Shown: one piece after another, positions 23,432 to 32,299 of the stretch
Numbering within the stretch: the first letter of the stretch is position 1
Layout: each line of letters begins with the position of its first letter
Source: Deltaproteobacteria bacterium
GTDB lineage: Bacteria; Myxococcota_A; UBA796; SXON01
Direction: 5' to 3'
DNA length: 42,566 bases
Assembly (NCBI GenBank): GCA_016875435.1
Contig: VGRE01000006.1
Coordinates: 1 to 42,566 of the forward strand
Position numbers and translations under genes: made by a program
The notes under the pieces: generated by a model
Told to the model about the DNA's origin: nothing
The model's input: the letters and a program-made list of their open reading frames with translations, nothing else
Database searches by the model: none

Positions 23432-24786
23432 TTCTCGACGCCGCGCACATCGCCCGCGCCACCGGGGGACAGCTCCTCGCCGAGGGACCAGCCGGCCCCG
23501 TGGGCACCGACTCCCGCCGGGTGGCGCTCGGTTCCTGGTTCGTCGCGCTGACCGGCGACCGCTTCGACGGGCACGACTTCCTGCCACACGCGGCGGCGGC
23601 CGGTTGCGCCGGGGCGGTGGTGTCGCGACGGCCCGAGCGCTGGGACCGCGGGCTGGTGCTCGTTCCCGACACGCTCGTGGCCCTGCAAGACCTCGCTCGC
23701 GCGGTGCGTCGCGACTTCCCCGGCCCGGTGGTGGGCATCACCGGCAGCGCCGGCAAGACTTCCACGCGGGTGATGGTGGTGGACTGCCTGCGCGGCCTCG
23801 GCCACGTTCACCACACCCAGGGCAACCTCAACAACCACGTGGGCCTGCCGCTCACGCTGCTCGCGCTGCCCGTCGATGCCGACGCCATCGTGCTCGAGAT
23901 GGGCATGAACCACCGGGGCGAGATCGCGCTGCTGGCCGACATCGGGGCGCCCACCGTCCGCCTCGTCACCAACGTCGGCGCCGCCCACGTGGAAGGCTGC
24001 GGCAGCATCGAGGGCGTCGCCCTCGCCAAGCAGGAGATCTTCGACGGCGCGCGCCCGGGCGACGTGGCTTGCTTCAACCTCGACGACCCGCGCGTGGCGG
24101 CGATGCCCCTCCCCGAGGGCGTGCGCGTGGTCACCTACGGCACCGCGCCCGGGGCCACGGTACGCCTCACCGACGTGGCGGTCGACGGCGAGCGCCTCCA
24201 GACGCGCCTGCGCATCGACACCCCAGACGGCACCGTGCGCGCCACGCTCGACGTGCCCGGCGCCCACCTCGCCCAGAACGCGGCCGCCGCCGTGGCGGTG
24301 GCCTACGCCCTGCGCGTGCCGGTGGAGGGCCTCGGCGTTGCGCTCAGCCGCTTTGCCCCCGAGGGCATGCGCAACCGGGTGGAGTGCATCGGCACCGCTG
24401 CCGTGCTCGACGATGCCTACAACGCCAACCCCACCTCGATGGTGGCGGCGATTCACGCGCTCGCGGCGCTCCCCGGCGAGAAGATCGCGGTGCTGGGCGA
24501 CATGCTCGAGCTCGGCGCCGAGGAGGCCCGTGGCCACGCCGAGGTGCTGGAGGCCGCCCGCGCCCTGCACCACACCTGGGTGACCGGCCCGCGGATGACC
24601 GAGGCGGCGGCCCAGTTTCCCGGCGTGGCCGTGTTCGCCGACGCCGAGGCGCTGGGCGAGGCACTGGTCAACCAGGGGGTCGGGCTGCCGGGCGAGGGCG
24701 TGCGGCACGCGGTGCTCGTCAAGGGTAGCCGCGGCATGCGGATGGAACGGGTCGTGGAGCGGCTCCGCGCCGCACGGAAGAACTGA
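23428..24786 (+). CDS. murF: UDP-MurNAc-tripeptide : D-Ala-D-Ala ligase MurF
   Basis: A 452-aa Mur ligase that adds the D-Ala-D-Ala dipeptide made by Ddl. The N-terminal domain is GTDSRRVALGSWFVALTGDRFDGHDF, and the ATP loop GITGSAGKTSTR is near residue 103. NNHVGLPLTLL, LEMGMNHRGEIALLADI, VGAAHVE and AVLDDAYNANPTSM follow in family order, as does LGDMLELG near 355. GTG 23428 begins in the murE stop (GTGA); the murF stop overlaps the mraY ATG by one base. Confidence 0.94.
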   Translation: MILDAAHIARATGGQLLAEGPAGPVGTDSRRVALGSWFVALTGDRFDGHDFLPHAAAAGCAGAVVSRRPERWDRGLVLVPDTLVALQDLARAVRRDFPGPVVGITGSAGKTSTRVMVVDCLRGLGHVHHTQGNLNNHVGLPLTLLALPVDADAIVLEMGMNHRGEIALLADIGAPTVRLVTNVGAAHVEGCGSIEGVALAKQEIFDGARPGDVACFNLDDPRVAAMPLPEGVRVVTYGTAPGATVRLTDVAVDGERLQTRLRIDTPDGTVRATLDVPGAHLAQNAAAAVAVAYALRVPVEGLGVALSRFAPEGMRNRVECIGTAAVLDDAYNANPTSMVAAIHALAALPGEKIAVLGDMLELGAEEARGHAEVLEAARALHHTWVTGPRMTEAAAQFPGVAVFADAEALGEALVNQGVGLPGEGVRHAVLVKGSRGMRMERVVERLRAARKN

Positions 24787-25889
24787 TGCTGTACCACTTG
24801 TTGTTGCCTCTGGGCGGTCCCTTCAACGTGATCCGCTACATCACCTTTCGCAGCGCCTGCGCGATGGTGACGGCGCTGGTGCTCTGCTACGTGGTTTACC
24901 CCGCGTTCATCGAGTGGATGCGGAAGAAGAAGATGGAGCAGATCATCCGCGCCGAGGGGCCCCGCGACCACCTCGAGAACAAGGTGGGCACGCCCACCAT
25001 GGGCGGCGTGGTGATGCTCGGGGGCCTCGCCATCTCCACGCTGTTGTGGGCCCGCCTCGACGAGCCGCTCGCCTGGCTCGTGCTCACCGTCACCCTCGGC
25101 TACGGCGTCATCGGCTTCATCGACGACTGGAAGAAGGTGATGGAGCGGTCGAGCGACGGCCTCTCCGGCCGCTACAAGATCCTCGGGCAAGTGCTGATCG
25201 GCGGCCTGGCGATCGGCGGCGCCTACGCCACCGATCGCATGGACGCCACCTTCCACATCCCCTTCTATAAGCACGCCGTCTTCGACTTCGCGAACCTGTG
25301 GACGGGCGCGCCGGCGCTGCTGGGCTGGGCCTACGTGGCCTGGGGCATTTTCGTCCTCACCGGCACCTCCAACGCGGTGAACCTGACCGACGGCCTCGAC
25401 GGCCTCGCCATCGGCGCCACCATCACCTCGGCCGGCACCTTCGCCGTGCTCGCCTACGTGGCCGGTCACACCGAGTTCGCCGAGTACCTGCGCATCCCCT
25501 ACGTGGCCGGGGCCGGCGAGGTGGCGATCGTGGCGATGGCGCTGCTCGGCGCCGGCCTGGGCTTCCTCTGGTTCAACTGCTACCCCGCCCAGATCTTCAT
25601 GGGCGACGTGGGCGCGCTTGCCATCGGCGGGGCGCTCGGCAGCATCGCGGTGCTGGTGAAGCAGGAGCTCCTCCTCGCGCTGGTGGGCGGCGTGTTCGTG
25701 ATGGAAACCCTCTCGGTGATGATCCAGGTGTTCTGGTTCAAGCGCACCGGCGAGCGCGTGTTCCTCATGACGCCCATTCACCACCACTTCGAGAAGGCCG
25801 GCTGGGGAGAGCCCAAGATCATCGTGCGCTTCTGGATCATCTCCGGCCTGCTCGCGCTCGTGGCGCTCTCCACCTTGAAGCTCCGGTAG
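24786..25889 (+). CDS. mraY: Phospho-MurNAc-pentapeptide transferase MraY
   Basis: A 367-aa integral membrane enzyme that transfers phospho-MurNAc-pentapeptide to undecaprenyl phosphate, forming lipid I. It has about ten transmembrane helices. Signature segments are VGTPTMGGVVML near residue 60, GFIDDWKKV (the catalytic Asp pair region) near 111, NAVNLTDGLDGLAIG near 197, and GDVGALAIGGALG and MTPIHHHFEKAGWGE near the C-terminus. It is packed between murF (1-nt overlap) and murD (3-nt gap). Confidence 0.96.
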   Translation: MLYHLLLPLGGPFNVIRYITFRSACAMVTALVLCYVVYPAFIEWMRKKKMEQIIRAEGPRDHLENKVGTPTMGGVVMLGGLAISTLLWARLDEPLAWLVLTVTLGYGVIGFIDDWKKVMERSSDGLSGRYKILGQVLIGGLAIGGAYATDRMDATFHIPFYKHAVFDFANLWTGAPALLGWAYVAWGIFVLTGTSNAVNLTDGLDGLAIGATITSAGTFAVLAYVAGHTEFAEYLRIPYVAGAGEVAIVAMALLGAGLGFLWFNCYPAQIFMGDVGALAIGGALGSIAVLVKQELLLALVGGVFVMETLSVMIQVFWFKRTGERVFLMTPIHHHFEKAGWGEPKIIVRFWIISGLLALVALSTLKLR

Positions 25890-25892
25890 GCG

Positions 25893-27182
25893 ATGGGCGG
25901 GCACCTGCTGGTGGTGGGGATGGCGCGCAGCGGCGTGGCGGCGGCGAGGCTGGCCCTGCGCAAGGGCTTTCGCGTGGTGTGTACCGATCGCCGCCCCGAC
26001 GCGCCCCGGGTGGACGGCTGCACGCACGTGTACGGGGAGCACCGGGCCGAGGACTTCGTCAACGCCGCACAGATCGTGGTGTCGCCGGGGGTGCCGGCGC
26101 GGATGCCGCTCTTGCAACAGGCCATCTCGGCGGGCGTACCGGCGGTGGGCGAGCTGGGCTTCGCCGCTGCCTACCTCGACTGTCCCATCCTGGCCGTGAG
26201 TGGCACCAACGGCAAGTCCACCACCACGCACCTGCTTGGCCAACTGATGAACCAGGGCGGCGTTCGCACCTTCACCGGCGGCAACATCGGGCTGCCGCTG
26301 TCGGAGGCCGTCGACGGCGGCTTCGAGTGCGCGGCGGTGGAGGTGTCGAGCTACCAGATGGAGCTCCCCGGGGCCTTCCGTCCCCGCGCGGCGGCCATCC
26401 TCAACCTCACGCCCGATCACCTCGAGCGCCACGGGACGTTGGATGACTACGGCGCCCACAAGTGCCGGATGTTCGCCCGGATGGGGCCCGACGACGCGGC
26501 GATCGTCCCCGCAGGCGACCCGCGGCTTCGGCGGCTGGCCGATGCCGAGCCTGGCCGTCGTTTGCTGCTGGGCTCCTCGCCGGGCGTGCGGGTCGACGGC
26601 GACCGGATGCAGCTCAGCGGCGTACACGACCCCGGTCCGACGGCCATCGGCGGCTTCGCTCTCCCCGGCGCTCACAATCGCGACAACCTCGCTGCCGCCG
26701 TGCTCCTCGCCGTGTGTGGCGGGATCTGGCGTCGCGACATTGATGTGTCAACGCTGCGCGGGCTGCCTCACCGGATGGAGCTGGTGGGCGAGCGCGACGG
26801 CGTGCGGTTCGTCGACGACAGCAAGGCCACCAACGTGGAGTCGGCTCTCGCCGCCTATCTGGGGTGGACGGGGCCTTTCGTGGCCCTGCTCGGCGGCCAG
26901 GGCAAGGCGGGCGCCAGCTACGACGCGCTGGTCGAGCCCCTGCGACGCGCTCGCGCGGTGATCTGCCTCGGCGCCGAGGGCCCGGCCATCCACGCGGCCT
27001 TGCGCCGCGGCGAGGTGGAGGCGGTGCTGGCGCCGGGGATGGCGGCGGCGGTGGCCGAGGCCCGGCGGCTCGCGCGCCCCGGCGACGCGGTGATCCTCTC
27101 ACCCGCCTGCGCCTCTTTCGACGAGTTCGCCGATTTTGAGCACCGCGGCCGCATGTTCCGGCAGCTTGCGCTAAACTATTGA
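25893..27182 (+). CDS. murD: UDP-MurNAc-L-Ala : D-glutamate ligase MurD
   Basis: A 429-aa Mur ligase that adds D-Glu to UDP-MurNAc-L-Ala. The N-terminal Rossmann domain has VVGMARSGVAAARLALRKG, and the ATP loop AVSGTNGKSTTTHLLG lies near residue 102. GGNIGLPL, VEVSSYQME, LNLTPDHLERHGT and FVDDSKATNVESALAAY are in the expected order, then LLGGQGKAGASYDAL and LSPACASFDEFADFEHRG at the C-terminus. ATG 25893 follows the mraY stop by 3 nt. The stop overlaps a TTG at 27179 that I do not use as the ftsW start. Confidence 0.94.
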   Translation: MGGHLLVVGMARSGVAAARLALRKGFRVVCTDRRPDAPRVDGCTHVYGEHRAEDFVNAAQIVVSPGVPARMPLLQQAISAGVPAVGELGFAAAYLDCPILAVSGTNGKSTTTHLLGQLMNQGGVRTFTGGNIGLPLSEAVDGGFECAAVEVSSYQMELPGAFRPRAAAILNLTPDHLERHGTLDDYGAHKCRMFARMGPDDAAIVPAGDPRLRRLADAEPGRRLLLGSSPGVRVDGDRMQLSGVHDPGPTAIGGFALPGAHNRDNLAAAVLLAVCGGIWRRDIDVSTLRGLPHRMELVGERDGVRFVDDSKATNVESALAAYLGWTGPFVALLGGQGKAGASYDALVEPLRRARAVICLGAEGPAIHAALRRGEVEAVLAPGMAAAVAEARRLARPGDAVILSPACASFDEFADFEHRGRMFRQLALNY

Positions 27183-27199
27183 CAGGTCAAGGACTGCCC

Positions 27200-28351
27200 A
27201 TGACTAAGCCCGCCGAGTCCGCCCCGCGCCGCTATGACACCCCGCTCCTGGTGGCCGCCGTCCTGCTCCTCGCCTACGGCCTGGTGATGGTGTGGTCGGC
27301 CTCGGCCTTCGTGGCGGCGGAGGAAACCGACAACCCCTACCACTTCGTCCTGCGCCAGGTCATCGCCATCGGCGGGGGCCTGGTCCTGGCCCTCGGCGCC
27401 ACGCTCCTGCCCTACCGGCAGCTCGGTCGCTACGCCACGCATCTCTACATTTTCTCGCTGGTGTTGCTACCGGCGGTATGGTTGCCGGGCCTCGGCCACA
27501 CCGCCAACGGCGCCACGCGCTGGTTTGGCGTGGGCGGCTTCAACTTCCAGCCGGCCGAGCTGGCCAAGTTCTCCGTGCTCGTGGCCCTCGCCGCCTTCCT
27601 GCACAAGCGTCGGGGCGAGCTGCACGACTGGAAGAACGTGGTGATCCCGGCGGTGCTCGTGGTGGCCGTGCCGCTCTGCTTCATCGTCGCCCAGCCCGAC
27701 TTCGGCAGCACCGCGATCATCGCGCTGCTCTGCGGCGTGATGGTCTTCTTCGCCGGGCTGCGCCTGCGCTGGATGGTCGCCGGCGGCGCCGTGCTCGCCT
27801 CGCTGCTCGGGCTGGTGATGGTGCTCGAGCCCTATCGTCGCGAGAGACTCATCAGCTTCCTCGACCCATTCGCGAACTGTGCCGGTTCGGGCTATCAGGT
27901 TTGCGAGTCGCTCCTCGCCTTGCACCACGGGGGCCTCTGGGGACAGGGCCTCGGCGACGGCGTGGCCAAGCTCCTCTACCTGCCCGAGCCCTACAACGAC
28001 TTCATCGCGGCGGTGCTCGGCGAGGAGCTCGGCATCATCGGTTTTGCCGTGCTCGCCGGGCTCTACGCCCTCGTGGCCTGGCGCGGCATGGAGATTGCTC
28101 GGAGTGCCCGCGACATGTTCGGCTCGCTCCTCGCATCCACCCTCACCGTGATGATCGTGGGACAGGCCTGCCTCAACCTCGGGGTGGTGCTCGGCGTGGT
28201 GCCGCCCAAGGGGCTGGTGTTGCCGTTCGTGTCGTACGGCGCGAGCGCGATGATGGTGAACATGATGGCGATCGGCGTGTTGTTGTCGATCAGCGCCGAG
28301 GCGCGGCAGGATGAGCCCCTCGCGGCGCCGGCCGGGCTCGCGGGGGCCTAG
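27200..28351 (+). CDS. ftsW: Septal peptidoglycan glycosyltransferase FtsW (SEDS family)
   Basis: A 383-aa SEDS-family protein with about ten membrane helices; with FtsI it polymerises lipid II into septal glycan strands. Recognisable segments are LVMVWSASAF, GHTANGATRWFGVGGFNFQPAELAKFS (with the family RW and Q-P-S/A-E), QPDFGSTAII, GYQVCESLLALHHGGLWGQGLGDG, YNDFIAAVLGEELG, GVVPPKGLVLPFVSYGASAMM. ATG 27200 has AAGGA 7 nt upstream, better than the ORF's TTG 27179. murG, which normally follows ftsW, is absent; murC starts 3 nt downstream. Confidence 0.94.
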   Translation: MTKPAESAPRRYDTPLLVAAVLLLAYGLVMVWSASAFVAAEETDNPYHFVLRQVIAIGGGLVLALGATLLPYRQLGRYATHLYIFSLVLLPAVWLPGLGHTANGATRWFGVGGFNFQPAELAKFSVLVALAAFLHKRRGELHDWKNVVIPAVLVVAVPLCFIVAQPDFGSTAIIALLCGVMVFFAGLRLRWMVAGGAVLASLLGLVMVLEPYRRERLISFLDPFANCAGSGYQVCESLLALHHGGLWGQGLGDGVAKLLYLPEPYNDFIAAVLGEELGIIGFAVLAGLYALVAWRGMEIARSARDMFGSLLASTLTVMIVGQACLNLGVVLGVVPPKGLVLPFVSYGASAMMVNMMAIGVLLSISAEARQDEPLAAPAGLAGA

Positions 28352-28354
28352 CCG

Positions 28355-29737
28355 ATGTTCCGCGGCAAGTTCCGTCGCATCCACTTCGTCGGCATCGGCG
28401 GATCCGGCATGTCCGGCATCGCCGAGGTGCTGATCACCATGGGCTTTGCCGTCACCGGCAGCGACACGAAGCGCTCCGCCGTGGTGGAGCGTCTCTGCCA
28501 GCTCGGCGCCGTCGTCCACCCCGGGCACGCGGCCGCCCACGTGGTCGGGGCCGACGTGGTGGTCCGGTCTACCGCCATCCGCGACGACAACCCCGAGGTC
28601 GTCGCTGCCCAGGCGGCCAAGATCCCGGTCATCCCGCGAGCGGAGATGCTGGCCGAGCTGATGCGGCTCAAGTACGGCATCGCCATCGCGGGCACGCACG
28701 GCAAGACCACCACCACGTCGATGGTGGCCCGCTGCCTGCACTCCGCCGGGCTCGACCCCACCGTGGTGATCGGGGGACGGCTCGACAGCTTCGGGTCGAG
28801 CGCGCGGCTCGGCCAGGGCGAGCACCTCGTGGCGGAGGCCGACGAGAGCGACGGCAGCTTCCTGTTGCTCGACCCCACCGTGGCGGTGATCACCAACATC
28901 GACCCCGAGCACATGGAGTACTGGTGCGACTTCGACCGCCTGGTCGACGGCTTCGTGAGCTTCGCCAACAAGGTGCCGTTCTACGGCTTTGCCTGTGTCT
29001 GCCTCGACCACCCGGTGGTGCAGCGCTGCCTCCCTCGGTTGCGTCGCCGGGTGATCACCTACGGCTCTGGCGCGCAGGCCGACTACCGCCTCGATCGGCT
29101 CCGGGCCGACGGGCGGATGCTGTCCTTTCGCGCCTGGCGAGGCGAGGTCGAACTCGGGGAGATCAACCTCCACCAGCCGGGCCGTCACAACGCCTTCAAC
29201 GCGCTCGCGGCGGTGGCGGTGGGCATCGAACTCGACCTGAGTTTCGCGCAGGTGGCGCAGGGCCTCGAGGGCTTCACCGGGGTTGACCGCCGCTTCTCGC
29301 AGCGCGCCGACGTGGGCGGGGTGTTGATCGTCGACGACTACGGCCACCATCCCGTGGAGATCGTCGCCACGCTCACGGCCGCCGCCGAGGGCTACGAGGG
29401 GCGCCGCATCGTCGCCGTGTTCCAGCCGCACCGCTACTCGCGCGTGGCCAGCTTGAAGGAAGATTTCTGTCGTGCGTTCAACGCGGCGGCGGTGGTGGTG
29501 GTGGTCCCGGTGTACGCCGCAGGCGAGGCGCCCATCGAGGGCGCGACCCAGGAGGCGCTGGTGCAGGGGTTGGTCGACCACGGGCACCGCGGCGTGGTGA
29601 CGGCCCCGTCCGTGGATGGCGCCGTCGATGTCCTGGTGTCGCTGGTCCGGCCCGGCGACCTCGTGATCACCCTCGGCGCGGGCGATGTCAATCGTGCCTG
29701 CGGCGCGCTCGCCGAGCGCCTCGGCGCGCGCGGCTAG
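28355..29737 (+). CDS. murC: UDP-MurNAc : L-alanine ligase MurC
   Basis: A 460-aa Mur ligase that adds L-Ala, the first peptide residue. It begins IHFVGIGGSGMSGIAEVL (nucleotide-fold start near residue 10), then the ATP loop IAGTHGKTTTTSMVA near residue 110, and EADESDGSFLLL. VITNIDPEHMEYW follows near 185, then GRHNAFNALAAVAVG and DDYGHHPVEIVATL. All expected motifs are present in order. ATG 28355 follows the ftsW stop by 3 nt; 3 nt separate it from the murB-like gene. Confidence 0.95.
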   Translation: MFRGKFRRIHFVGIGGSGMSGIAEVLITMGFAVTGSDTKRSAVVERLCQLGAVVHPGHAAAHVVGADVVVRSTAIRDDNPEVVAAQAAKIPVIPRAEMLAELMRLKYGIAIAGTHGKTTTTSMVARCLHSAGLDPTVVIGGRLDSFGSSARLGQGEHLVAEADESDGSFLLLDPTVAVITNIDPEHMEYWCDFDRLVDGFVSFANKVPFYGFACVCLDHPVVQRCLPRLRRRVITYGSGAQADYRLDRLRADGRMLSFRAWRGEVELGEINLHQPGRHNAFNALAAVAVGIELDLSFAQVAQGLEGFTGVDRRFSQRADVGGVLIVDDYGHHPVEIVATLTAAAEGYEGRRIVAVFQPHRYSRVASLKEDFCRAFNAAAVVVVVPVYAAGEAPIEGATQEALVQGLVDHGHRGVVTAPSVDGAVDVLVSLVRPGDLVITLGAGDVNRACGALAERLGARG

Positions 29738-29740
29738 GCG

Positions 29741-30499
29741 ATGGGCTGGCCCGGTCGCGAGGAGGAGCCGATCGCCCGGCACTTGCCCTTGCGGGCCTGC
29801 CCCGGCGCTTTCGAGCGATGGGCGGTGGTCGACAGCGAGGAGGAGCTGGTGGCCGCCATCCGCGCCGCGCGGGCCGAGAAGCTGCCCGTGCGCGTGCTAC
29901 ACCCCTTCGCCGACGCTCTCCCCCCCGAGGGCGGCATGGGCGGCCTGTTCCTGCGCCTCGGCCGCGACTTCGAGGACATCCGCGAGGCCGGCGAGGGGAT
30001 CGACGTCGGCGCCGCCTGCCCGGTGGCACGCGTCGGCCTGCGCCCGGGTTTCGAGTTGCTCGCGCGGGCCGGGGGGACGGTCGGCGACGCGCTCGACGAG
30101 GGCTGGCTGCGCCCGTGGGTGACGGGCGCCCGGCGTTTCAAGGGACGGGGCTTCGAGGACGCCGCCGAGTTGGAGCCCGACCCGAAGGCGCTCGTGGTGC
30201 GCGTCCGGTTGCGCCCGGCGGGCAAGCTGGCCCCGGTGCGCGCGGGGACGATCTTCCGCGAGCCGGGAAGGCGTGGTCTCGACCTCCGGGCCCTGCTCGC
30301 CCGCAGCGGCGTGTCCGGGGTGCGCCTTCACGGCGCCTCGCTGGCCGAGGACGACGCGGCGGTGCTGGTGAACCGGGGCGAGGCGTCGCCGCGGCAGGTA
30401 CGATTGCTGGTGGAGGCGGTACGCGAGCGCGTGCAAGTGACCACCGGGGTGGAGCTGGACCTTCGATTGTTGCCCCCGGGACGGGGCGGGAGGATGTGA
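29741..30499 (+). CDS. Degenerate MurB-like protein in the murB position
   Basis: A 252-aa protein in the murB slot between murC and ddl; functional MurB (FAD-dependent UDP-GlcNAc-enolpyruvate reductase) is usually 290-350 aa. The fold trace is visible: VVDSEEELVAAIRAARAEKLPVRVL, then GLFLRLGRDFEDI, then AGGTVGDAL (cf. IPGTVGGA), and a C-terminal domain AGTIFREP...LLARSGVSGVRLHGASLAEDDAAVLVNRGEA. By eye, the FAD loop LGxGSN is replaced by LHPFADA, the Y-R-D/E-S-x-F Arg segment is missing, the catalytic Ser of A-G-S-x-F is Thr, and the C-terminal catalytic Glu (LEPEV) is not seen. It is open and packed with its neighbours (1-nt overlap with ddl), so it is probably expressed. A non-catalytic role is inferred; a true MurB should exist elsewhere. 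Confidence 0.65.
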   Translation: MGWPGREEEPIARHLPLRACPGAFERWAVVDSEEELVAAIRAARAEKLPVRVLHPFADALPPEGGMGGLFLRLGRDFEDIREAGEGIDVGAACPVARVGLRPGFELLARAGGTVGDALDEGWLRPWVTGARRFKGRGFEDAAELEPDPKALVVRVRLRPAGKLAPVRAGTIFREPGRRGLDLRALLARSGVSGVRLHGASLAEDDAAVLVNRGEASPRQVRLLVEAVRERVQVTTGVELDLRLLPPGRGGRM

Positions 30500-31431
30500 T
30501 GGTGGACAAGTCAACGGCCCGCGTGGGCGTACTCATGGGTGGGATCTCGCCGGAGCGGCCGATCTCGATGAAGTCGGGCGCGGCGGTGTCGCGCGCCTTG
30601 CGCGCCCGGGGCTGGACGGTGGTGGACATCGACGTGGGCCGGGACCTCCCTTCGCAGCTGCTCGCCCACCGGGTGACGCACGCCTGGCTGGCGCTGCACG
30701 GGCCCCTCGGGGAGGACGGCTGCGTGCAGGGCCTGCTCGAGGTGATGCGCATCCCGTACACCGGCAGCAACGTGCGCGGCAGCGCCATCGCCATGGACAA
30801 GATCGCCACCAAGCGATGCCTGCGCGACACGGGCATCCCCATGGCGAGCGATCGTAGCTGGCGCCGCGGCGATGATTTCCCGGTCGACCTGAAGTTTCCG
30901 GCGATGGTCAAGACCCCAGAGGGGGGATCCACGCTCGGCATCCGCAAGGTGCACGACGCGGCCGAGCTCGAGGCGGGGCTCCTGTACTGCCTGGACTTCG
31001 CGCCAGAGGTGCTCATCGAGGAGTTCATCGAGGGCTACGAGATCACCGTGGCGGTGCTCGAGGGAACGCCGCTGCCCGTGGTGAAGATCGAGCCGCTCAA
31101 CGAGATCTTCGACTTCGCCGCCAAGTACGAGAAGGGCAAGACGCGCTACCTCGTGCCCGCGCCCATCCCCGAGCCGGTGGCGACCCGGGCGCAGGCCCAC
31201 GCGCGCACCGCCTACCGCGTGCTCGGCCTCTCGGGCGTGGCCCGCGCCGACTTCATCGTCGATGCCGACGGCACCCCCTGGTTCCTCGAGATCAACACGC
31301 TGCCGGGCATGACGGAAACCTCGCTGTCGCCGATGGCGGCGGGGCAGGTGGGGATGAGCTTCGAGGACCTGGTGGAGCGGCTGTTGAACGGCGCGCGCTG
31401 CCACGTGCCTGACTTCGCGAGAGGCAGCTAG
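30499..31431 (+). CDS. ddl: D-alanine--D-alanine ligase
   Basis: A 310-aa ATP-grasp ligase that joins two D-Ala for MurF. Features in order: VGVLMGGISPERPISMKSG, HGPLGEDGCVQGLLE near residue 75, YTGSNVRGSAIAMDKIATK, FPAMVKTPEGGSTLGI, VLIEEFIEGYEITVAVL, and the metal-binding DFIVDADGTPWFLEINTLPGMTETSLSPMAA near 255-285. ATG 30499 overlaps the previous stop by one base and has GGGAGG upstream; GTG 30496 is also in frame. It is the last tightly packed gene before a 79-nt gap to ftsQ. Confidence 0.94.
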   Translation: MVDKSTARVGVLMGGISPERPISMKSGAAVSRALRARGWTVVDIDVGRDLPSQLLAHRVTHAWLALHGPLGEDGCVQGLLEVMRIPYTGSNVRGSAIAMDKIATKRCLRDTGIPMASDRSWRRGDDFPVDLKFPAMVKTPEGGSTLGIRKVHDAAELEAGLLYCLDFAPEVLIEEFIEGYEITVAVLEGTPLPVVKIEPLNEIFDFAAKYEKGKTRYLVPAPIPEPVATRAQAHARTAYRVLGLSGVARADFIVDADGTPWFLEINTLPGMTETSLSPMAAGQVGMSFEDLVERLLNGARCHVPDFARGS

Positions 31432-31462
31432 CCGTCGCCTACAAAAAAGTTTTGCTCTTGCC

Positions 31463-31491
31463 TTGTCAAGAGGGGGTGCATCCTGTATCTA
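31463..31491 (+). promoter_or_regulatory. Candidate sigma-70 promoter before ftsQ
   Basis: TTGTCA (31463-31468, five of six matches to TTGACA) and TATCTA (31486-31491) are separated by 17 bp in a locally AT-rich gap between ddl and ftsQ. A 6-bp inverted repeat CTCTTG/CAAGAG (31455-31472) overlaps the -35 and could be an operator. This would give ftsQ-ftsZ their own transcription. The -10 match is weak. Confidence 0.4.
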
Positions 31492-31510
31492 GGAGAGGAA
31501 CTGGTTTCCC

Positions 31511-32221
31511 TTGTCCCGCTACCTCCGCCCGATCCTGTGGTCTCTTGGCGCCGCCGCTCTCGCGGGCGCGATCGCGTGGCTGCTCGTCGTGTCGCCCCAC
31601 GTTCGCTACCGGCACCTGCGGGTGGTGGGCGCGCAGCGGGCCGAGGCGGCGCACCTCCGTCACCTCGCCGACCTGCCACTCGGCGAGCCTCTGGTCCTGC
31701 TCGACCTCGACCGCGCCGCGGCCGGGGCGGAGCGCCACCCCTGGGTGGCGAGCGTCGAGGTGCGGCGGAGTTTCCCGGACACGGTGGTGCTCCAGGTGCG
31801 CGAGCGCGAGCCGGTAGCGATCGTGCAGGTTGACGGCCTCTACCTGGTTGACGAGAGCGGCGAGCCTTTCGTGCGCGCCCTGCCCGGCGACCTCGACCAC
31901 CCCTACCTCACCGGCCTGTCGCCGGTCATGGCCGCCGAGCAGCCCGAGGTGGCGCGCCGGGTGGTACGCGAGGGCCTCGCTTGGCTGGCGGTGCTCCAAG
32001 ACAAGGGCGGCCTCCCGGAGAGCGCGATCTCCGAGCTTCACTTCTCCGAGCAATCGGGTTACACGGTCATTCTCCGCAACGGCGGGGAAGTGCTCCTCGG
32101 CTTCGCCGACCGCGAGCGCGCCTCCCGCCTGGTGCAGTTGGCTCGGAACGGTCTCGACCTCAGTCGGCCCCACCGAGTCGATCTCGCCTCCGACCGTCTC
32201 GCGGTGGTCACGCCCCTCTAG
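31511..32221 (+). CDS. ftsQ: Cell division protein FtsQ
   Basis: A 236-aa bitopic division protein. There is one N-terminal membrane helix (near residues 6-28), then a POTRA domain (VRYRHLRVVGAQRAEAAHLRHL...LPLGEPLVLLDLDRAAAGAERHPWVASVEVRRSFPDTVVLQVRER), and the beta domain with EPVAIVQVDGLYLVDESGEPF. FtsQ scaffolds FtsB/FtsL at the septum. The start is TTG 31511, with AGGAGAGGAA about 11 nt upstream; no ATG fits the conserved N-terminus. A diverged, internally deleted copy of part of this gene occurs at 39340-39476. Confidence 0.88.
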   Translation: MSRYLRPILWSLGAAALAGAIAWLLVVSPHVRYRHLRVVGAQRAEAAHLRHLADLPLGEPLVLLDLDRAAAGAERHPWVASVEVRRSFPDTVVLQVREREPVAIVQVDGLYLVDESGEPFVRALPGDLDHPYLTGLSPVMAAEQPEVARRVVREGLAWLAVLQDKGGLPESAISELHFSEQSGYTVILRNGGEVLLGFADRERASRLVQLARNGLDLSRPHRVDLASDRLAVVTPL

Positions 32222-32299
32222 CCCCTCCCCGTCTCTCTCCCCGCTCCCTCCACTCAACCCTCCCCGGCCCAGCCGGACAGATCCCCGCAGAGGTCTCCC

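Noticed and set aside
20435-23587. 1050-aa minus-strand ORF opposite ftsI/murE/murF
   Set aside because: It is a shadow frame: rich in His/Arg/Gly/Val, antisense to recognisable genes, with no domain of its own. Long open antisense frames are expected at this GC content.
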